64,000 nucleotides of DNA from Methylotenera sp. (GCF_029945535.1 NZ_JAQSCU010000019.1:1-64000), one strand, 5' to 3'; positions 53,937-62,565 are shown, counted from the first letter of the stretch. Notes: a model not told the origin generated them from the sequence alone. Translations and numbers: made by a program.

Positions 53937-56174
53937 TTAGAACTTATAAGTTAAGCTGCCGATCACACTGCGCATATCTCCGTAATAACATTGTGAAGCA
54001 TCACAATTGGATATAAATTCTTTATCGGTTAGGTTACGTGCGTTGAGTGCAAGCTCCCATTGGCCTGTGGTATAGCCCAACATTGCATCCACTAGGGTGT
54101 AAGCAGATAGCGCCTTTGGTGCGCTTTCGTCTACCCCCTTGGTTGATCCCACATAACGCAAACCCAGCCCTGCCTTGATGCCACTAAGCCATTGGTAATC
54201 AGTCCAAAGAGAGATTTGATGCAGCGGAACGGGGTTTGCCTGCTTGCCAACCGAGCTAGGATTGGCTGGATTGCGAATCACATTCGCCTCTGGTGTCCAC
54301 GTCCAAGCGGCCACCACATTCAGGCGGTCAATTGGTTGTAGATTAGCTTCAAGCTCAAGCCCACGCACACGAATTTCTCCGTTTTGCTTGGGGATAAAAT
54401 TACTGTCTGAATTCACCACATTATCACGCGTCAACTGGAAAACAGCTGCACTGTAAGTGGCTTTGCTTTGCGGTGGCTGGTAACGCAAGCCGACTTCATA
54501 TTGATTGCCACTTTCTGGGTCAAACGGTTTACCAGTGGCTGGGTTAATAGTGGTATTGGGCACAAAGGATTCGCTGTAGCTTACATAAGGCGCAAAGCCA
54601 TTTGGCGCCAAGTAAACTAAACCAGCACGCCCTGTAAGTTTGCTATCACTCTGTTGCGATTTTGACGAGGTTAGATTGTCGGTGGCGTTTATCTTCGCGC
54701 TGTCATAGCGCCCACCCAACGTGGCTACCCAGCGTTCATCAAATTTAACCTGATCTTGCAGGTAAATGCCTGTTTGTTTAAGCTTGGTGCTGGCATTAGC
54801 GTAAGGCGCGGAGGTTGCGATAGTGCCAGTAGTGGCACCAGTATAAGCATCTATCGTGGTGCCGCTATCATCATAAATAGTATACTGGCCATAACTGCTG
54901 CGCTGATAATCTAAGCCTGTAAGAAACGTATGCTTAAACGCGCCAAAATCAAATTTGGCCTCAAACTGGTTATCGATATTAAAAGCCGTTGCTTGTTCTA
55001 TGCTAGTAAAATTTTTGCGCTTCAAGGTGCGGAAATTTGCTGGATCACTGGGGTTACCAGCGTTAGCATTGACAAAAGCATCAGGATAAAGCGCTCCATA
55101 ATCCATGTCCATTTTGCCATAGCGCGTGCTTTGGCGAAAAGCAAAGCGGTCATTCAATTTGTGTTCAAGCTTATAGCCTATCATCCATTGATTTTGGTTA
55201 AGCCTGTCAAAATCTTTATCACCAAAATAAGTATCGGCCGAAATTTTGCCATTTGGATTAGGTAAAATAGACCCCTCTCTCGGCAAAGCGCGTGAGTATA
55301 CGCCAGCCCTATCTTTTAAATAGGAGGCTTGCAGATCAAGCGTTGTGGCATCGGATATTTTCCAAGTGAGCGAAGGGGCAATAAAAGCATGGTCATCTTT
55401 CATCCCACCAATAGGCAGCTCAGCATCGCGCAGCACGCCCACAATGCGATACAGCACGCTACCATCATCGTTAACTGGCCCTGTAAAATCACCCGAAATT
55501 TGACGGCGTGCGTCATTACCCACTTGTACTTGCAACTCGCGGCTTGTTTCTTCTAAAGGTTTTTTGCTGACGATATTGGTCATACCGCCAGGGCTATTTT
55601 GACCGTAAAGCACAGAAGAAGGCCCGCGCATTAATTCAATACGTTCGGTGGCGTAATTTTCTGTGCGCCACACGCCCCAAGTGTTATTGTTGCGCAGTTG
55701 CAGGCCATCTAAATAAAAGCCAGGTGTTAGGGCATAAAATCCACGCACATTAAACCACTCAAAACGCGACTCAGCACCGTAAGGCGCAGCAGTGACTCCG
55801 GCCGAATATCCCAAAGCATCACGTACGCGATTAGCACCAATCGCTTTTGCAAAGTCTGAAGTAATCACGGAGATAGATTGCGGTGTTTCGATAATCGGCG
55901 TGTCTGTTTTAGTTGCTGATGCTGTGCGTTTGGCGACGTAGCCATGGACTGGACCAGTCGCAGTTTCCTGCTCAGCTTTTGCTTCCACCTTAACTTCTGG
56001 CAAGGTTTCTGATTTATTAGCTGCATTATTTTTTGCACTATCAGTCACAGCTTCAGCAGAAGCTTGTGACTCTAAGTTAGCATCAGCTGCAATGGCAAAC
56101 TGCGGCAGCGCCGCAATAATAGCAATGAAAATAATTTTTTGACGCGCGACCTTATCGCACAATAGATATTGCAT
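53937..56174 (-). CDS. TonB-dependent siderophore receptor, FhuA/FoxA-like
   Basis: A 745-aa protein with a signal sequence of about 29 residues (AIA-AD) after a basic start. The plug (about 75-215) has TPIIETPQSISVITSDFAKAIG, RVRDALGYSAGV, WFNVRGFYALTPGFYLDGLQ and IELMRGPSSVLYGQNSPGGMTNIVSKKP. The barrel ends in VIGSLTYKF. The pattern resembles ferrichrome/ferrioxamine receptors; the ligand is not proven. Two Cys near the C-terminus (NCDASQCYYGD) are typical. It follows the 57-aa membrane protein and an AGCCAGCCA element. Confidence 0.9.
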   Translation of the reverse strand: MQYLLCDKVARQKIIFIAIIAALPQFAIAADANLESQASAEAVTDSAKNNAANKSETLPEVKVEAKAEQETATGPVHGYVAKRTASATKTDTPIIETPQSISVITSDFAKAIGANRVRDALGYSAGVTAAPYGAESRFEWFNVRGFYALTPGFYLDGLQLRNNNTWGVWRTENYATERIELMRGPSSVLYGQNSPGGMTNIVSKKPLEETSRELQVQVGNDARRQISGDFTGPVNDDGSVLYRIVGVLRDAELPIGGMKDDHAFIAPSLTWKISDATTLDLQASYLKDRAGVYSRALPREGSILPNPNGKISADTYFGDKDFDRLNQNQWMIGYKLEHKLNDRFAFRQSTRYGKMDMDYGALYPDAFVNANAGNPSDPANFRTLKRKNFTSIEQATAFNIDNQFEAKFDFGAFKHTFLTGLDYQRSSYGQYTIYDDSGTTIDAYTGATTGTIATSAPYANASTKLKQTGIYLQDQVKFDERWVATLGGRYDSAKINATDNLTSSKSQQSDSKLTGRAGLVYLAPNGFAPYVSYSESFVPNTTINPATGKPFDPESGNQYEVGLRYQPPQSKATYSAAVFQLTRDNVVNSDSNFIPKQNGEIRVRGLELEANLQPIDRLNVVAAWTWTPEANVIRNPANPSSVGKQANPVPLHQISLWTDYQWLSGIKAGLGLRYVGSTKGVDESAPKALSAYTLVDAMLGYTTGQWELALNARNLTDKEFISNCDASQCYYGDMRSVIGSLTYKF

Positions 56175-56215
56175 GGTGTATCCCCTGTAATGTAAAGCTA
56201 GCTCAAAATTGATTT

Positions 56216-56249
56216 TGGCTGGCTACAGGCGATACCGCTTTGGCTGGCT
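56216..56249 (-). promoter_or_regulatory. Paired AGCCAGCCA element (receptor leader, copy R4)
   Basis: Two AGCCAGCCA copies flank a 16-nt spacer that can pair as GCG-GTAT-CGC. The proximal copy lies 41 nt before the receptor start. No clear Fur box is seen between this element and the gene upstream. Confidence 0.62.
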
Positions 56250-56276
56250 ATTTTATTGAAAACTAATGATTAAAAT

Positions 56277-56450
56277 TTAATGCCTATAAAAATAAATGTA
56301 AACAATCACGGCGATCGGAAAAGTCAGCGCTGCAAGCGAAAGATCTTCTAATAGACCATCTCTCACTAACGCCACGACTAGGCCAGTCAGCGTAAAAAAT
56401 CCAATAATAGTCGGCCATAAAAACATTTCTTTTAGTGTTTTTGCAGCCAT
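56277..56450 (-). CDS. 57-aa membrane protein coupled to PepSY gene (missed by ORF track)
   Basis: The ATG at 56450 is 1 nt after the PepSY gene stop (TAAAATG), which indicates translational coupling. The frame runs 57 codons to TAA. The product has two hydrophobic segments (about 10-27, WPTIIGFFTLTGLVVALV; about 36-52, LTFPIAVIVYIYFY) separated by an acidic hairpin (RDGLLEDLS). This is the shape of a small inner-membrane partner of a PepSY reductase-like protein. The family is not recognised. It is below the track length cut-off. Confidence 0.7.
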   Translation of the reverse strand: MAAKTLKEMFLWPTIIGFFTLTGLVVALVRDGLLEDLSLAALTFPIAVIVYIYFYRH

Positions 56451-56451
56451 T

Positions 56452-57624
56452 TTATTTAGCGCCTTGTACGTTTTTGGCTAATACATAAGTCGTTTTATCT
56501 GCTTGTGATAAAGCTTGGCTAACTTCGGCTGGCGATTGTTTACGCTTTTTCCACCACAACATTAAACCAGTCCAAAGCACCACAATCGTAATCACATCTA
56601 AAATCAGCCAGATGATTTTCAGCGGCATGCCACCATAATCACCAAAGTGCAAAGGCTGCGAAATAAGCAAAGTGGCCAAGTACCAAGGCACCTCTCGGCT
56701 ATCTGTCAGTTTGGCTGTTTGTGCATCAATCAACACAGGTTTAAATAAGCGTGCGGTGAGTGAGGTATCTCCACGCATAAACATGCCGTAATGATGTGGA
56801 CTAGAGAAACTAGTGCCAGGAAACGCAATAAAGCCTAAACGCATGTTTGGCTCACGCGCTTGAGCCGTATCAATAGATGTTTGCAATGACGCGTAATGAG
56901 TGGGCGGCGGCAACCCTTTATACGGCGCAGTCATGGCTGACATTTGGTCAAATTGCCAGTATTTAATGACCAAGTCTGACCATGCATTTATCACACCTGT
57001 TAGGCCCACCGCCAGCGCCCATACTAAGGTGACAACGCCTAAAAAATTATGCGTATCTAAACGTTTTAATTTAGGTGCGCGATCTTTACGAATCTCGCCA
57101 AACTCTAGTCGTCGCATAAATGGCGCATACAACACCACGCCAGAAATTAGCGCGACCACCAGCAATAAACCCATAAACCCTAAAAACAACATGCCAGGGA
57201 AACCTGCAAATAAATCCACATGCAGCTTAAACATAATGTGCATAAAGCCTTCATCAAATTTAGGCTCGTCTAACACTTTGGCGGTGCGGGAATCTACCAA
57301 TACAAATTTAGTATCATCTTCAGAAGTTGCAGTTTTACCTAAACTCACTGTCCACGTTTTGTTCTCATCCACATCACGAAACAAAAACTGTACAACGCGT
57401 GTTGGATACAAGGCTTTGGCACTCGCCAATACATCATCCATATTCGCAGACTTTGTATTCGCCGGCATTTCAGGCGCTTCAACCTCATTACCAAGCAGAT
57501 GGCTAATCTCATGACTGAATATCAACGGTAAACCCGTTAGACAGAGTAACAACATAAACGCTGTGCAAACTAAGCTAGACCACTTATGTACCCACGCCCA
57601 AGTTTTGATGGATTTGATATTCAT
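56452..57624 (-). CDS. PepSY-associated TM protein (PiuB-like putative reductase)
   Basis: A 390-aa inner-membrane protein with four membrane helices (about 12-35, 145-170, 190-215, 335-360) and periplasmic PepSY regions. Conserved patterns include KWSSLVCTAFMLLLCLTGLPLIFSHE, LHVDLFAGFPGMLFLGFMGLLL, TLVWALAVGLTGVINAWSD and SQPLHFGDYGGMPLKIIWL, with His residues that could coordinate heme. Such proteins co-occur with siderophore receptors and may reduce ferric chelates. It lies 26 nt after exbD and is followed by a coupled 57-aa protein and a receptor. Confidence 0.88.
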   Translation of the reverse strand: MNIKSIKTWAWVHKWSSLVCTAFMLLLCLTGLPLIFSHEISHLLGNEVEAPEMPANTKSANMDDVLASAKALYPTRVVQFLFRDVDENKTWTVSLGKTATSEDDTKFVLVDSRTAKVLDEPKFDEGFMHIMFKLHVDLFAGFPGMLFLGFMGLLLVVALISGVVLYAPFMRRLEFGEIRKDRAPKLKRLDTHNFLGVVTLVWALAVGLTGVINAWSDLVIKYWQFDQMSAMTAPYKGLPPPTHYASLQTSIDTAQAREPNMRLGFIAFPGTSFSSPHHYGMFMRGDTSLTARLFKPVLIDAQTAKLTDSREVPWYLATLLISQPLHFGDYGGMPLKIIWLILDVITIVVLWTGLMLWWKKRKQSPAEVSQALSQADKTTYVLAKNVQGAK

Positions 57625-57650
57625 GATGATGAATGATAAAAACTAATAAA

Positions 57651-58073
57651 TTAGTTTTTTGGTTCACTGACAAAACCTAGTTTCGTCACACCTGCATTTT
57701 GCGCATCCGCCATTACTTCTGCCAGTACTTGATAACGCGTTTCTTTATCTGCTCGAATATTCAATTCTGGCTGCGGTTTTTTACCTGCAATTTCTTGCAA
57801 CTTAACTTTCAATTCACCTTGCACCAAGGCTGCATCATTCCAATACATTTTGCCTGCTGCATCTATCGATACCGAAATCACTTCTGGCTTCTCAGGTAGC
57901 GGCTGGCTGCTAGCTTGTGGCAAATCAATTTTCACCGCATGCGTCAGCAATGGCGCAGTAATAATAAAGATGACCAATAGCACCAACATCACATCGACCA
58001 GAGGCGTAGTATTAATTTCTGACATTGGCGTTGTGTGTGAAGCAGACCCTACGCCGTTTCCTGAGCCTATCAT
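57651..58073 (-). CDS. exbD: Biopolymer transport protein ExbD
   Basis: A 140-aa protein with a short cytoplasmic start (MIGSGNGVGSASHTTPMSEINTTP). A single membrane helix contains the essential Asp in LVDVMLVLLVIFIITAP (about 25-42), followed by a periplasmic domain. It pairs with ExbB to power TonB. Its start overlaps the exbB stop by 4 nt. Confidence 0.95.
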   Translation of the reverse strand: MIGSGNGVGSASHTTPMSEINTTPLVDVMLVLLVIFIITAPLLTHAVKIDLPQASSQPLPEKPEVISVSIDAAGKMYWNDAALVQGELKVKLQEIAGKKPQPELNIRADKETRYQVLAEVMADAQNAGVTKLGFVSEPKN

Positions 58074-58813
58074 GCTGGTACTCCAGCAATGTGAGCGCGC
58101 TCTTTAGTTTCTACTGAGGATTTTGCATCTTCATGGTTAACATTAATCACCGCACCTGTAGTCAGTAATGTATGCAGTGCATAACCAAAGTCCTCAAGCT
58201 CAGCTGCCAGCAATCGATTACTACGCACCAATGCGTTATAAGCGAGTACGGCAGGTATGGCTACCGCCAACCCCAAAGCTGTCATAATCAATGCTTCACC
58301 TACAGGTCCAGCTACTTTATCTAGCGTGGCTTGACCACTCTGGCTAATACTTGCAAGCGCATGATAGATGCCCCATACCGTGCCAAATAACCCTACAAAT
58401 GGTGAAATGCTACCTACCGACGCTAATACGCTAAGGCCGTTTTCCATCTTAGTATTTTCTTCCGCAATACTGCGGTTCAAAGCACGTGCCACAAACTCGT
58501 CTTGCGCTACCTTTTCACTATTTTTTGACGCATGCGTTTTATAGTGTTCAGCTGCAGCAATAGCGTTTTTTGCTAAGCTAGCCAGTGCAGTTTTATTGTT
58601 TTGTTTAATGGCAACCGCTAGATTTGGTGCGTTCCAAAAATGTTGCGCATAAGCTTTAAATGCTTTGCGTACGCGGAATGCTTGCAAGCTTTTTGAAACG
58701 ATTAAGTACCAACTTGCCACTGACATTGCTAGCAAAATCAGTGCAACCCCTATAGATACTGGGCCACCAGCTGTAATAAACGCCAAGCTATTAAATTCAT
58801 ACCCGTTTTGCAT
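58070..58813 (-). CDS. exbB: Biopolymer transport protein ExbB
   Basis: A 247-aa MotA/TolQ/ExbB-type protein with three membrane helices (about 20-40, 130-155, 175-198). It has the conserved LASVGSISPFVGLFGTVWGIYHALAS block and the final PVGEALIMTALGLAVAIPAVLAYN. It lies in the hemP-tonB-exbB-exbD unit, distinct from the tolQ at 28640. Confidence 0.95.
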   Translation of the reverse strand: MQNGYEFNSLAFITAGGPVSIGVALILLAMSVASWYLIVSKSLQAFRVRKAFKAYAQHFWNAPNLAVAIKQNNKTALASLAKNAIAAAEHYKTHASKNSEKVAQDEFVARALNRSIAEENTKMENGLSVLASVGSISPFVGLFGTVWGIYHALASISQSGQATLDKVAGPVGEALIMTALGLAVAIPAVLAYNALVRSNRLLAAELEDFGYALHTLLTTGAVINVNHEDAKSSVETKERAHIAGVPA

Positions 58814-58876
58814 TTTGTTTCCTTTTTAAATCTCTATTGAATTTTTTGAATCGAATTCTGTTTGCTGCATGCGCAC

Positions 58877-59665
58877 TTAATTATTGAGTGAAAATTTTAC
58901 TGGCACCAAAACATAAGCACTGATTGCCTGATTGCTGCGCTTAGCTGGAATAAAGCTCCACTTTTTCACCGCCTCTATTGCCGCTTGGTCTAGCTTTTCA
59001 AAGCCGCTACTCGTCGCTAACACTACGGTTTCCGCTGTGCCATTCTCAGCAACTAACACCTTTAGCAACACGCGCCCTTGCTGCCCCAACCTTCTCGCCA
59101 TTTGCGGATAATCTGGCGCAGGATTATTCAAGTAAGCCGCACCAAATCGTGGCGGCTCGACTACTGGCTCAGCTACAATTTTTGGTGGTGGCGTCTCTAT
59201 TACTTCAGGTGCTTTTGCAACCACGACTGGTGCCGCAGGCATAGGCGGTGCCTCAGTGACTACTGGCTGAGCAACCTCTTGTACAACAGCAACAGGTTTA
59301 GGTATTGGCTGCTGCTTTTTAATGATAGGTTTCTGCTGCTTAATGACAGGCTGTGGTGGCGTAGGAGTTAATGGTACAACTTCAGGCTCCGGTGCAGGGC
59401 TAGCCACTAAACTGACCATCATCGGCACTTGCAACTCTTTAATGATAGGCTGCGTCGCCTTAGCATTGATTAGCATTAACACTGCAACTATATGGACACA
59501 CACCACCACCGCCAACACGCCGTAAGAATTTGTCACTTTATTAGGGCTATTTTTACGGCCCGCGTGGACTGATGCTAATCCCTTAACTTTCAATTCATAA
59601 ACACCACCTGCATCACTTTGCGTTTGGGTTTTATGAAGATTATTTACAAGCGTTAATGTCTGCAT
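58877..59665 (-). CDS. tonB: Energy transducer TonB
   Basis: A 262-aa protein with a cytoplasmic start, a membrane helix at about 48-68 (YGVLAVVVCVHIVAVLMLI), then a Pro/Lys/Val-rich periplasmic spacer (VIKQQKPIIKKQQPIPKP). The C-terminal TonB domain (about 185-262) has NPAPDYPQMARRLGQQGRVLLKV and KKWSFIPAKR. It energises the four receptors of this block. The start at 59665 is accepted, although an ATG about 100 nt downstream cannot be excluded. Confidence 0.95.
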   Translation of the reverse strand: MQTLTLVNNLHKTQTQSDAGGVYELKVKGLASVHAGRKNSPNKVTNSYGVLAVVVCVHIVAVLMLINAKATQPIIKELQVPMMVSLVASPAPEPEVVPLTPTPPQPVIKQQKPIIKKQQPIPKPVAVVQEVAQPVVTEAPPMPAAPVVVAKAPEVIETPPPKIVAEPVVEPPRFGAAYLNNPAPDYPQMARRLGQQGRVLLKVLVAENGTAETVVLATSSGFEKLDQAAIEAVKKWSFIPAKRSNQAISAYVLVPVKFSLNN

Positions 59666-59700
59666 ATGATGATTTCATTTCCTATTGCAAAATACTCTAA

Positions 59701-59892
59701 CTACTTAGTTAAAATTAGCTTGCCTTGATTAGTCAATCGCAAACGATAGTCTTCACCCGCATGCTTGATTACCAATTCACGGGCGCCAGAAAATAACACC
59801 TCGCTCGTCACCACTCGATTGCTAGCAACATTTTGTGGCGTCTCTTTATTTAGGCGATCAAACTCTAATTGGCTAAGCATTTCATTCTTCAT
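59701..59892 (-). CDS. hemP: Hemin uptake protein HemP
   Basis: A 63-aa protein with the HemP signature in its last 40 residues (RVVTSEVLFSGARELVIKHAGEDYRLRLTNQGKLILTK). HemP is a small protein (35-80 aa) encoded with heme uptake genes and is often Fur-controlled; in some beta/alphaproteobacteria it activates hmuR. It leads the unit and has a strong Fur box 38-56 nt upstream. It is followed by tonB (35 nt). Confidence 0.93.
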   Translation of the reverse strand: MKNEMLSQLEFDRLNKETPQNVASNRVVTSEVLFSGARELVIKHAGEDYRLRLTNQGKLILTK

Positions 59893-59929
59893 TTAAATTG
59901 TTCGTGAGTACCGCTTAAATACAAACACA

Positions 59930-59948
59930 AATGATAACAATTATCATT
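59930..59948 (-). promoter_or_regulatory. Fur box upstream of hemP-tonB
   Basis: The sequence AATGATAACAATTATCATT is near-palindromic and matches the Fur 19-bp consensus (TGATAAC-N-ATTATCA core). It lies 38-56 nt upstream of hemP and would repress hemP-tonB-exbB-exbD in iron-replete cells. Confidence 0.85.
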
Positions 59949-59984
59949 TGTAAATGCAACTCTATGTTTATTGTTAACTTATAC

Positions 59985-60227
59985 TCAATGCAAGCCGAAA
60001 TTCTGCTGCATTTCTTGCGTAAATCTGGCTTTTTCTTGCTTATAAGACTTCATACTTGTCGCAGCTTCGTTTATTAATTTACTTAGCAGATCTAACGAGT
60101 GTGAATCTATCCGTAGACTCACCGCGCCGATTTCCAGCTCTAGCACATCACAGCTTTCACAAAATGCAATCGCACCACCTTCATTTCTAGACAGGAGTAT
60201 TCTTGAATGTTGGCTTCTAGGTTTCAT
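59985..60227 (-). CDS. Small hypothetical protein, paralogue of the 68-aa neighbour
   Basis: An 80-aa cytoplasmic protein with a basic start, a CESCDVLELEIGAVSLRID beta segment and a C-terminal helix with LLSKLINEAATSMKSYKQEKARF. The segments ELEIGAVSLRI and LLSKLINEAA align with ELEVGGTSLRF and MNEMLRKAA of the next gene at 60277, so the two are distant paralogues. A Cys pair (CESC) could bind a metal. It is immediately upstream of the hemP Fur box. The family is not recognised. Confidence 0.6.
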   Translation of the reverse strand: MKPRSQHSRILLSRNEGGAIAFCESCDVLELEIGAVSLRIDSHSLDLLSKLINEAATSMKSYKQEKARFTQEMQQNFGLH

Positions 60228-60276
60228 GGCTCTTAATTCTCATCCTAATAATTAATCACTTGCTAACTTTACTTAC

Positions 60277-60483
60277 TCACGCATGATGCAATTCCGTTTG
60301 CATGACCAGCTTAGCTGCTGCTTTACGCAGCATCTCGTTCATCATAAAAAAGTTTCGCGCTTCAAATCTTAATGAAGTGCCACCAACCTCTAACTCAATC
60401 ATGTCTTTTGCTTTGTTATAAAACACTTTGCATTCTTGATTGCCAGCCAACTTTGCTTGGCTAATGATTAGCTGCTTTTTCAT
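60277..60483 (-). CDS. Small hypothetical protein next to Fur box
   Basis: 68 aa: a short strand, Cys-containing QECKVFYNKA, then MIELEVGGTSLRFEARNFFMMNEMLRKAAAKLVMQ and a His-rich end (TELHHA). It is a distant paralogue of the 80-aa protein at 59985 and shares the strand-turn-helix core. It starts 32-50 nt after a Fur-box-like site, so it is probably iron-repressed. The family and function are unknown. Confidence 0.6.
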   Translation of the reverse strand: MKKQLIISQAKLAGNQECKVFYNKAKDMIELEVGGTSLRFEARNFFMMNEMLRKAAAKLVMQTELHHA

Positions 60484-60514
60484 GATTAACTTCCCGTATC
60501 ATTGATTGATAGTT

Positions 60515-60533
60515 AATGATAATCATTCTCATT
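60515..60533 (-). promoter_or_regulatory. Fur-box-like site upstream of the small paralogues
   Basis: The sequence AATGATAATCATTCTCATT closely follows the Fur consensus (GATAATGATAATCATTATC register). It lies 32-50 nt upstream of the 68-aa gene at 60277-60483. Confidence 0.75.
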
Positions 60534-60610
60534 TAAGATGTCAACTAGTTATAACATTTAGCCATTAAATTAAATCACTGAATCCAACTATGCCAACAAA
60601 TTGGCTGATA

Positions 60611-60637
60611 AAAAAATGGAGCGTCAGCTCCATTTTA
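60611..60637 (-). terminator. Terminator of trhP
   Basis: AAATGGAGC and GCTCCATTT arms close a GACG-type loop with a run of T on the minus strand. It lies about 25 nt after the trhP stop and separates it from the iron block. Confidence 0.85.
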
Positions 60638-60661
60638 AAATAACTTAGCGATAAAGCATGT

Positions 60662-62008
60662 CTAGATATACTTAGACACCATGGCATTACTTAAATCACT
60701 CGCCACAATAGGTATGCGCACATAGTAGCCGCTGCCAGAAGCCTCTTGGATATTCTCACCTTTTTTATTGAACATCTGCTCAACCACTAACTCCTGATTA
60801 CCTGTTGGATGAATGATCTGCAAACGATCACCTACTGCAAACTTATTACGCGCTTCAATATCCGCCAACCCTTTTTCAGCATCGTATGCCACCACATCGC
60901 CCACGTATAAGCTGCGATTAGAGATTGAATAGCCTTGCTTGTAATTTTGATGCTCAGCGGTGTGATGACGTTGATAGAATCCATCGGTATAACCACGATT
61001 TGCCAAGTTTTCTAAATCACTGACCAAATTCCAGTCAAACGGACGACCAGCCACCGCATCATCCACAGCTTTACGATAGTTTTGGCAAGTACGCGCCACA
61101 TAATAACGTGACTTGGTGCGACCTTCAATTTTCAACGAATCTATGCCCATTTTAACCAAACGCTCTACGTGTTCAATTGCGCGTAAGTCTTTGCTGTTCA
61201 TAATGTAAGTGCCGTGCTCATCTTCTAAAATGGGCAACAACTCTCCTGGTCGACCTTTTTCTTCGATGAGATACACCTTATCAGCCAAGGGATGACGTGG
61301 CAAACTACCACAACCTGAAAGACTAGACTTTTCCATTTCAGCTTTAAAGTCAAACTCACTCAAACGAATCACACCTGCCGCATCTTCGGACGCATCATGC
61401 ACCTTGTAATCCCAACGACAGCTATTGGTACAGGTCCCTTGATTAGGATCGCGGTGATTAAAATAACCTGAAAGTAAGCAGCGACCAGAATAGGCAATGC
61501 ACAAAGCACCGTGCACGAATACCTCTAACTCCATATCTGGGCAGAGTTGGCGTATCTCTTCAATTTCATCCAAAGACAGTTCACGCGATAAAATTACACG
61601 GCTTAAGCCCATGCTTTGCCAGAATTTAACCGTAGCAAAATTCACCGTATTGGCTTGCACAGAAAGATGTATTGGCACTTCAGGCCATTTTTCACGCACC
61701 ATTTGAATTAGCCCAGGGTCAGACATAATCAGCGCATCTGGCTGCATGGCAATCACTGGCGCCATATCAGCCATGTAGGTTTTAACTTTAGCGTTGTGAG
61801 GGGAGATATTACTCGCAACAAAAAACTTCCTGCCACGCGCATGTACTTCTTTAATACCAATCTCAAGATTAGCCATCGTAAAGTCGTTATTACGTGCGCG
61901 CAAGCTATAACGTGGTTGCCCAGCGTAAACAGCATCTGCGCCATAATCATATGCAGTCCGCATACGGTCTAAATCGCCCGCTGGGGCTAACAGTTCAGGG
62001 AGTTTCAT
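60662..62008 (-). CDS. trhP: Peptidase U32 family tRNA hydroxylation protein TrhP (YegQ)
   Basis: A 448-aa protein of the YegQ/TrhP group needed for the first step of ho5U (and cmo5U) at tRNA position 34. The U32 core has ELLAPAGDLDRMRTAYDYGADAVYAG at the start and LEVFVHGALCIAYSGRCLLSGYFNHRD near 165-190. The Cys set GTCTNSCRWDY and upstream GALC/GRC could bind an Fe-S cluster. The C-terminal U32 extension has LQIIHPTGNQELVVEQM near 400. A terminator follows. Confidence 0.92.
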   Translation of the reverse strand: MKLPELLAPAGDLDRMRTAYDYGADAVYAGQPRYSLRARNNDFTMANLEIGIKEVHARGRKFFVASNISPHNAKVKTYMADMAPVIAMQPDALIMSDPGLIQMVREKWPEVPIHLSVQANTVNFATVKFWQSMGLSRVILSRELSLDEIEEIRQLCPDMELEVFVHGALCIAYSGRCLLSGYFNHRDPNQGTCTNSCRWDYKVHDASEDAAGVIRLSEFDFKAEMEKSSLSGCGSLPRHPLADKVYLIEEKGRPGELLPILEDEHGTYIMNSKDLRAIEHVERLVKMGIDSLKIEGRTKSRYYVARTCQNYRKAVDDAVAGRPFDWNLVSDLENLANRGYTDGFYQRHHTAEHQNYKQGYSISNRSLYVGDVVAYDAEKGLADIEARNKFAVGDRLQIIHPTGNQELVVEQMFNKKGENIQEASGSGYYVRIPIVASDLSNAMVSKYI

Positions 62009-62104
62009 TTCATTACCAATTCAGTCAAGCATTCCAAGCCAATCGCTCAGAAAATTGCCAGCAGGGTAGCAAAATGAAAGAATTTTAGTTTTGACTTAAA
62101 TCAG

Positions 62105-62524
62105 TTACTCGCCAATAATTTTAACTAGAACGCGCTTTTTTCTGCGACCATCAAACTCGCCGTAAAAAATCTGCTCCCAAGGGCCGAAATCCAAACGACC
62201 TTCAGTAATCGCCACCACTACTTCACGCCCCATCAATTGGCGCTTCATGTGTGCATCGGCATTATCCTCACCAGTATCATTATGGCGATAGCTGCTCACA
62301 GGCTCGTGCGGGGCAAGTTTTTCTAACCACTGAGTGTAATCGTGATGCAAACCACGCTCGTCATCGTTAATAAACACACTGGCAGTAATATGCATGGCAT
62401 TGATTAACACCAAGCCCTCTTTTACGCCACTCTCACGTAAGCACTCATTCACTTGCTCGGTAATGCGAATAAATGCCACGCGGGTTGGTGGGTTAAACCA
62501 CAGTTCTTTACGATAGCTTTTCAT
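62105..62524 (-). CDS. YjbQ family protein
   Basis: 139 aa from the ATG at 62524, which has a GGAGA ribosome binding site 8 nt upstream. The track start is a TTG four codons earlier that would fall on this site. The UPF0047/YjbQ fold is recognised by [36 protein letters not shown] and [35 protein letters not shown]. Members can act as secondary thiamin-phosphate synthases in vitro; the true role is unknown. Confidence 0.92.
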   Translation of the reverse strand: MKSYRKELWFNPPTRVAFIRITEQVNECLRESGVKEGLVLINAMHITASVFINDDERGLHHDYTQWLEKLAPHEPVSSYRHNDTGEDNADAHMKRQLMGREVVVAITEGRLDFGPWEQIFYGEFDGRRKKRVLVKIIGE

Positions 62525-62565
62525 TGTTGTCTCCAAAAATTTAATTCATTGGCATTTCGTCTAAT

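Noticed and set aside
56900-57514. 204-aa plus-strand ORF
   Set aside because: Antisense to the PepSY reductase-like gene, which has clear family features; no ribosome binding site.
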